A DNA stretch of 61,471 nucleotides from Chryseosolibacter indicum (GTDB lineage Bacteria; Bacteroidota; Bacteroidia; Cytophagales; Cyclobacteriaceae). Shown here piece by piece: positions 61,242 to 61,471 of this stretch. Position 1 is the stretch's first letter; each line of letters opens with the position of its first letter. The notes under the pieces were generated by a model. The model had not been told where the DNA came from, did not search any database, and saw only the letters and a list, made by a program, of their open reading frames with translations. The position numbers were made by a program, and so were the translations under genes. Location of the stretch: positions 1 through 61,471 of the forward strand of contig NZ_JAHESD010000029.1 of assembly GCF_018598585.1 (NCBI RefSeq). Direction: 5' to 3'.

Positions 61242-61471
61242 AGGGTATTGTATTTTTAAGACAAGGTAAACCCCACTTTTGACAAATACTGTCAAAACCA
61301 TCTCGCCTCTGGTAAAATTTTAAGAACGTAAAGAGTGCAGCACGAGTGCAAAACGAGTGGAGAATAACACCATTACCGCCTAATTATTCAGAAACTAACT
61401 TAGATTTTTAATTTGGGCGTTCCCCCGCCTCCAATCGCAGGAGCCATCACACGCGGGGCCGGGCTATACAC

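Overview
The window reads as chromosomal DNA of a Bacteroidota member, most probably in Cytophagales. Several signs agree. Two secreted proteins end in type IX secretion (T9SS) sorting domains. There are many SPII lipoproteins and FadL/OmpP1-type barrels. Promoter-like elements match the Bacteroidota TTG / TAnnTTTG pattern. The DUF1599, BT_3928-like DoxX, folP, cdaA and nfeD-floA neighbourhoods are typical of the phylum. The sequence is AT-rich, gene-dense and has no rRNA, tRNA, insertion sequence, prophage or CRISPR array that I can see.

Layout. 1-12 kb is a loose mosaic: a repetitive-family protein, an HPP membrane protein, small lipoproteins, an ArsR gene coupled to an AHSA1-VOC fusion, a DUF885 peptidase-like protein, an alpha/beta hydrolase, a class III cyclase and unknown membrane proteins. 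12-22 kb holds an AraC/SDR pair, a DprE1-like FAD oxidase, a histidine kinase/response-regulator operon, a GH172 enzyme and an orphan PhnD-like binding protein. 22-30 kb is rich in stress and detoxification genes: AraC regulator, DinB, SDR, PhnA, and an ECF41 sigma factor with its carboxymuconolactone decarboxylase target and a near-perfect ECF41 promoter between them. 30-34 kb encodes an exported GH64 glucanase (with crystallin, CBM6 and T9SS domains) and a beta-lactamase-fold lipoprotein. 34-41 kb contains a DUF3127 OB-fold protein with an SSB-like tail, a NYN protein, the nfeD-floA operon, an HxlR/oxidoreductase divergon and proS. 41-49 kb contains a FadL-like barrel, aroK, the DUF1599/DoxX genes diverging from folP-cdaA, and an mgtC gene interrupted by one in-frame TGA. 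49-53 kb carries the two-step threonine-to-glycine route (SDR-type threonine dehydrogenase divergent from kbl) and a T9SS cargo protein. 53.6-60.6 kb is one long tight operon: crotonase, flippase, sugar nucleotidyltransferase, TPR protein, DUF4292 lipoprotein and a degenerate EnvC-like LytM protein, which looks like a cell-envelope unit. The last gene is a paralogue of the first gene, in opposite orientation.

No single large novel system is evident. The strongest specific observations are the ECF41 regulon unit, the broken mgtC, the natural Cys-to-Ala change in the DprE1-like enzyme, the SSB-like tail on the DUF3127 protein, the AHSA1-VOC fusion, the 16-residue repeat protein and the paralogous pair at the two ends. 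All functional calls come from reading the sequence and remembered family features; no database search was run.
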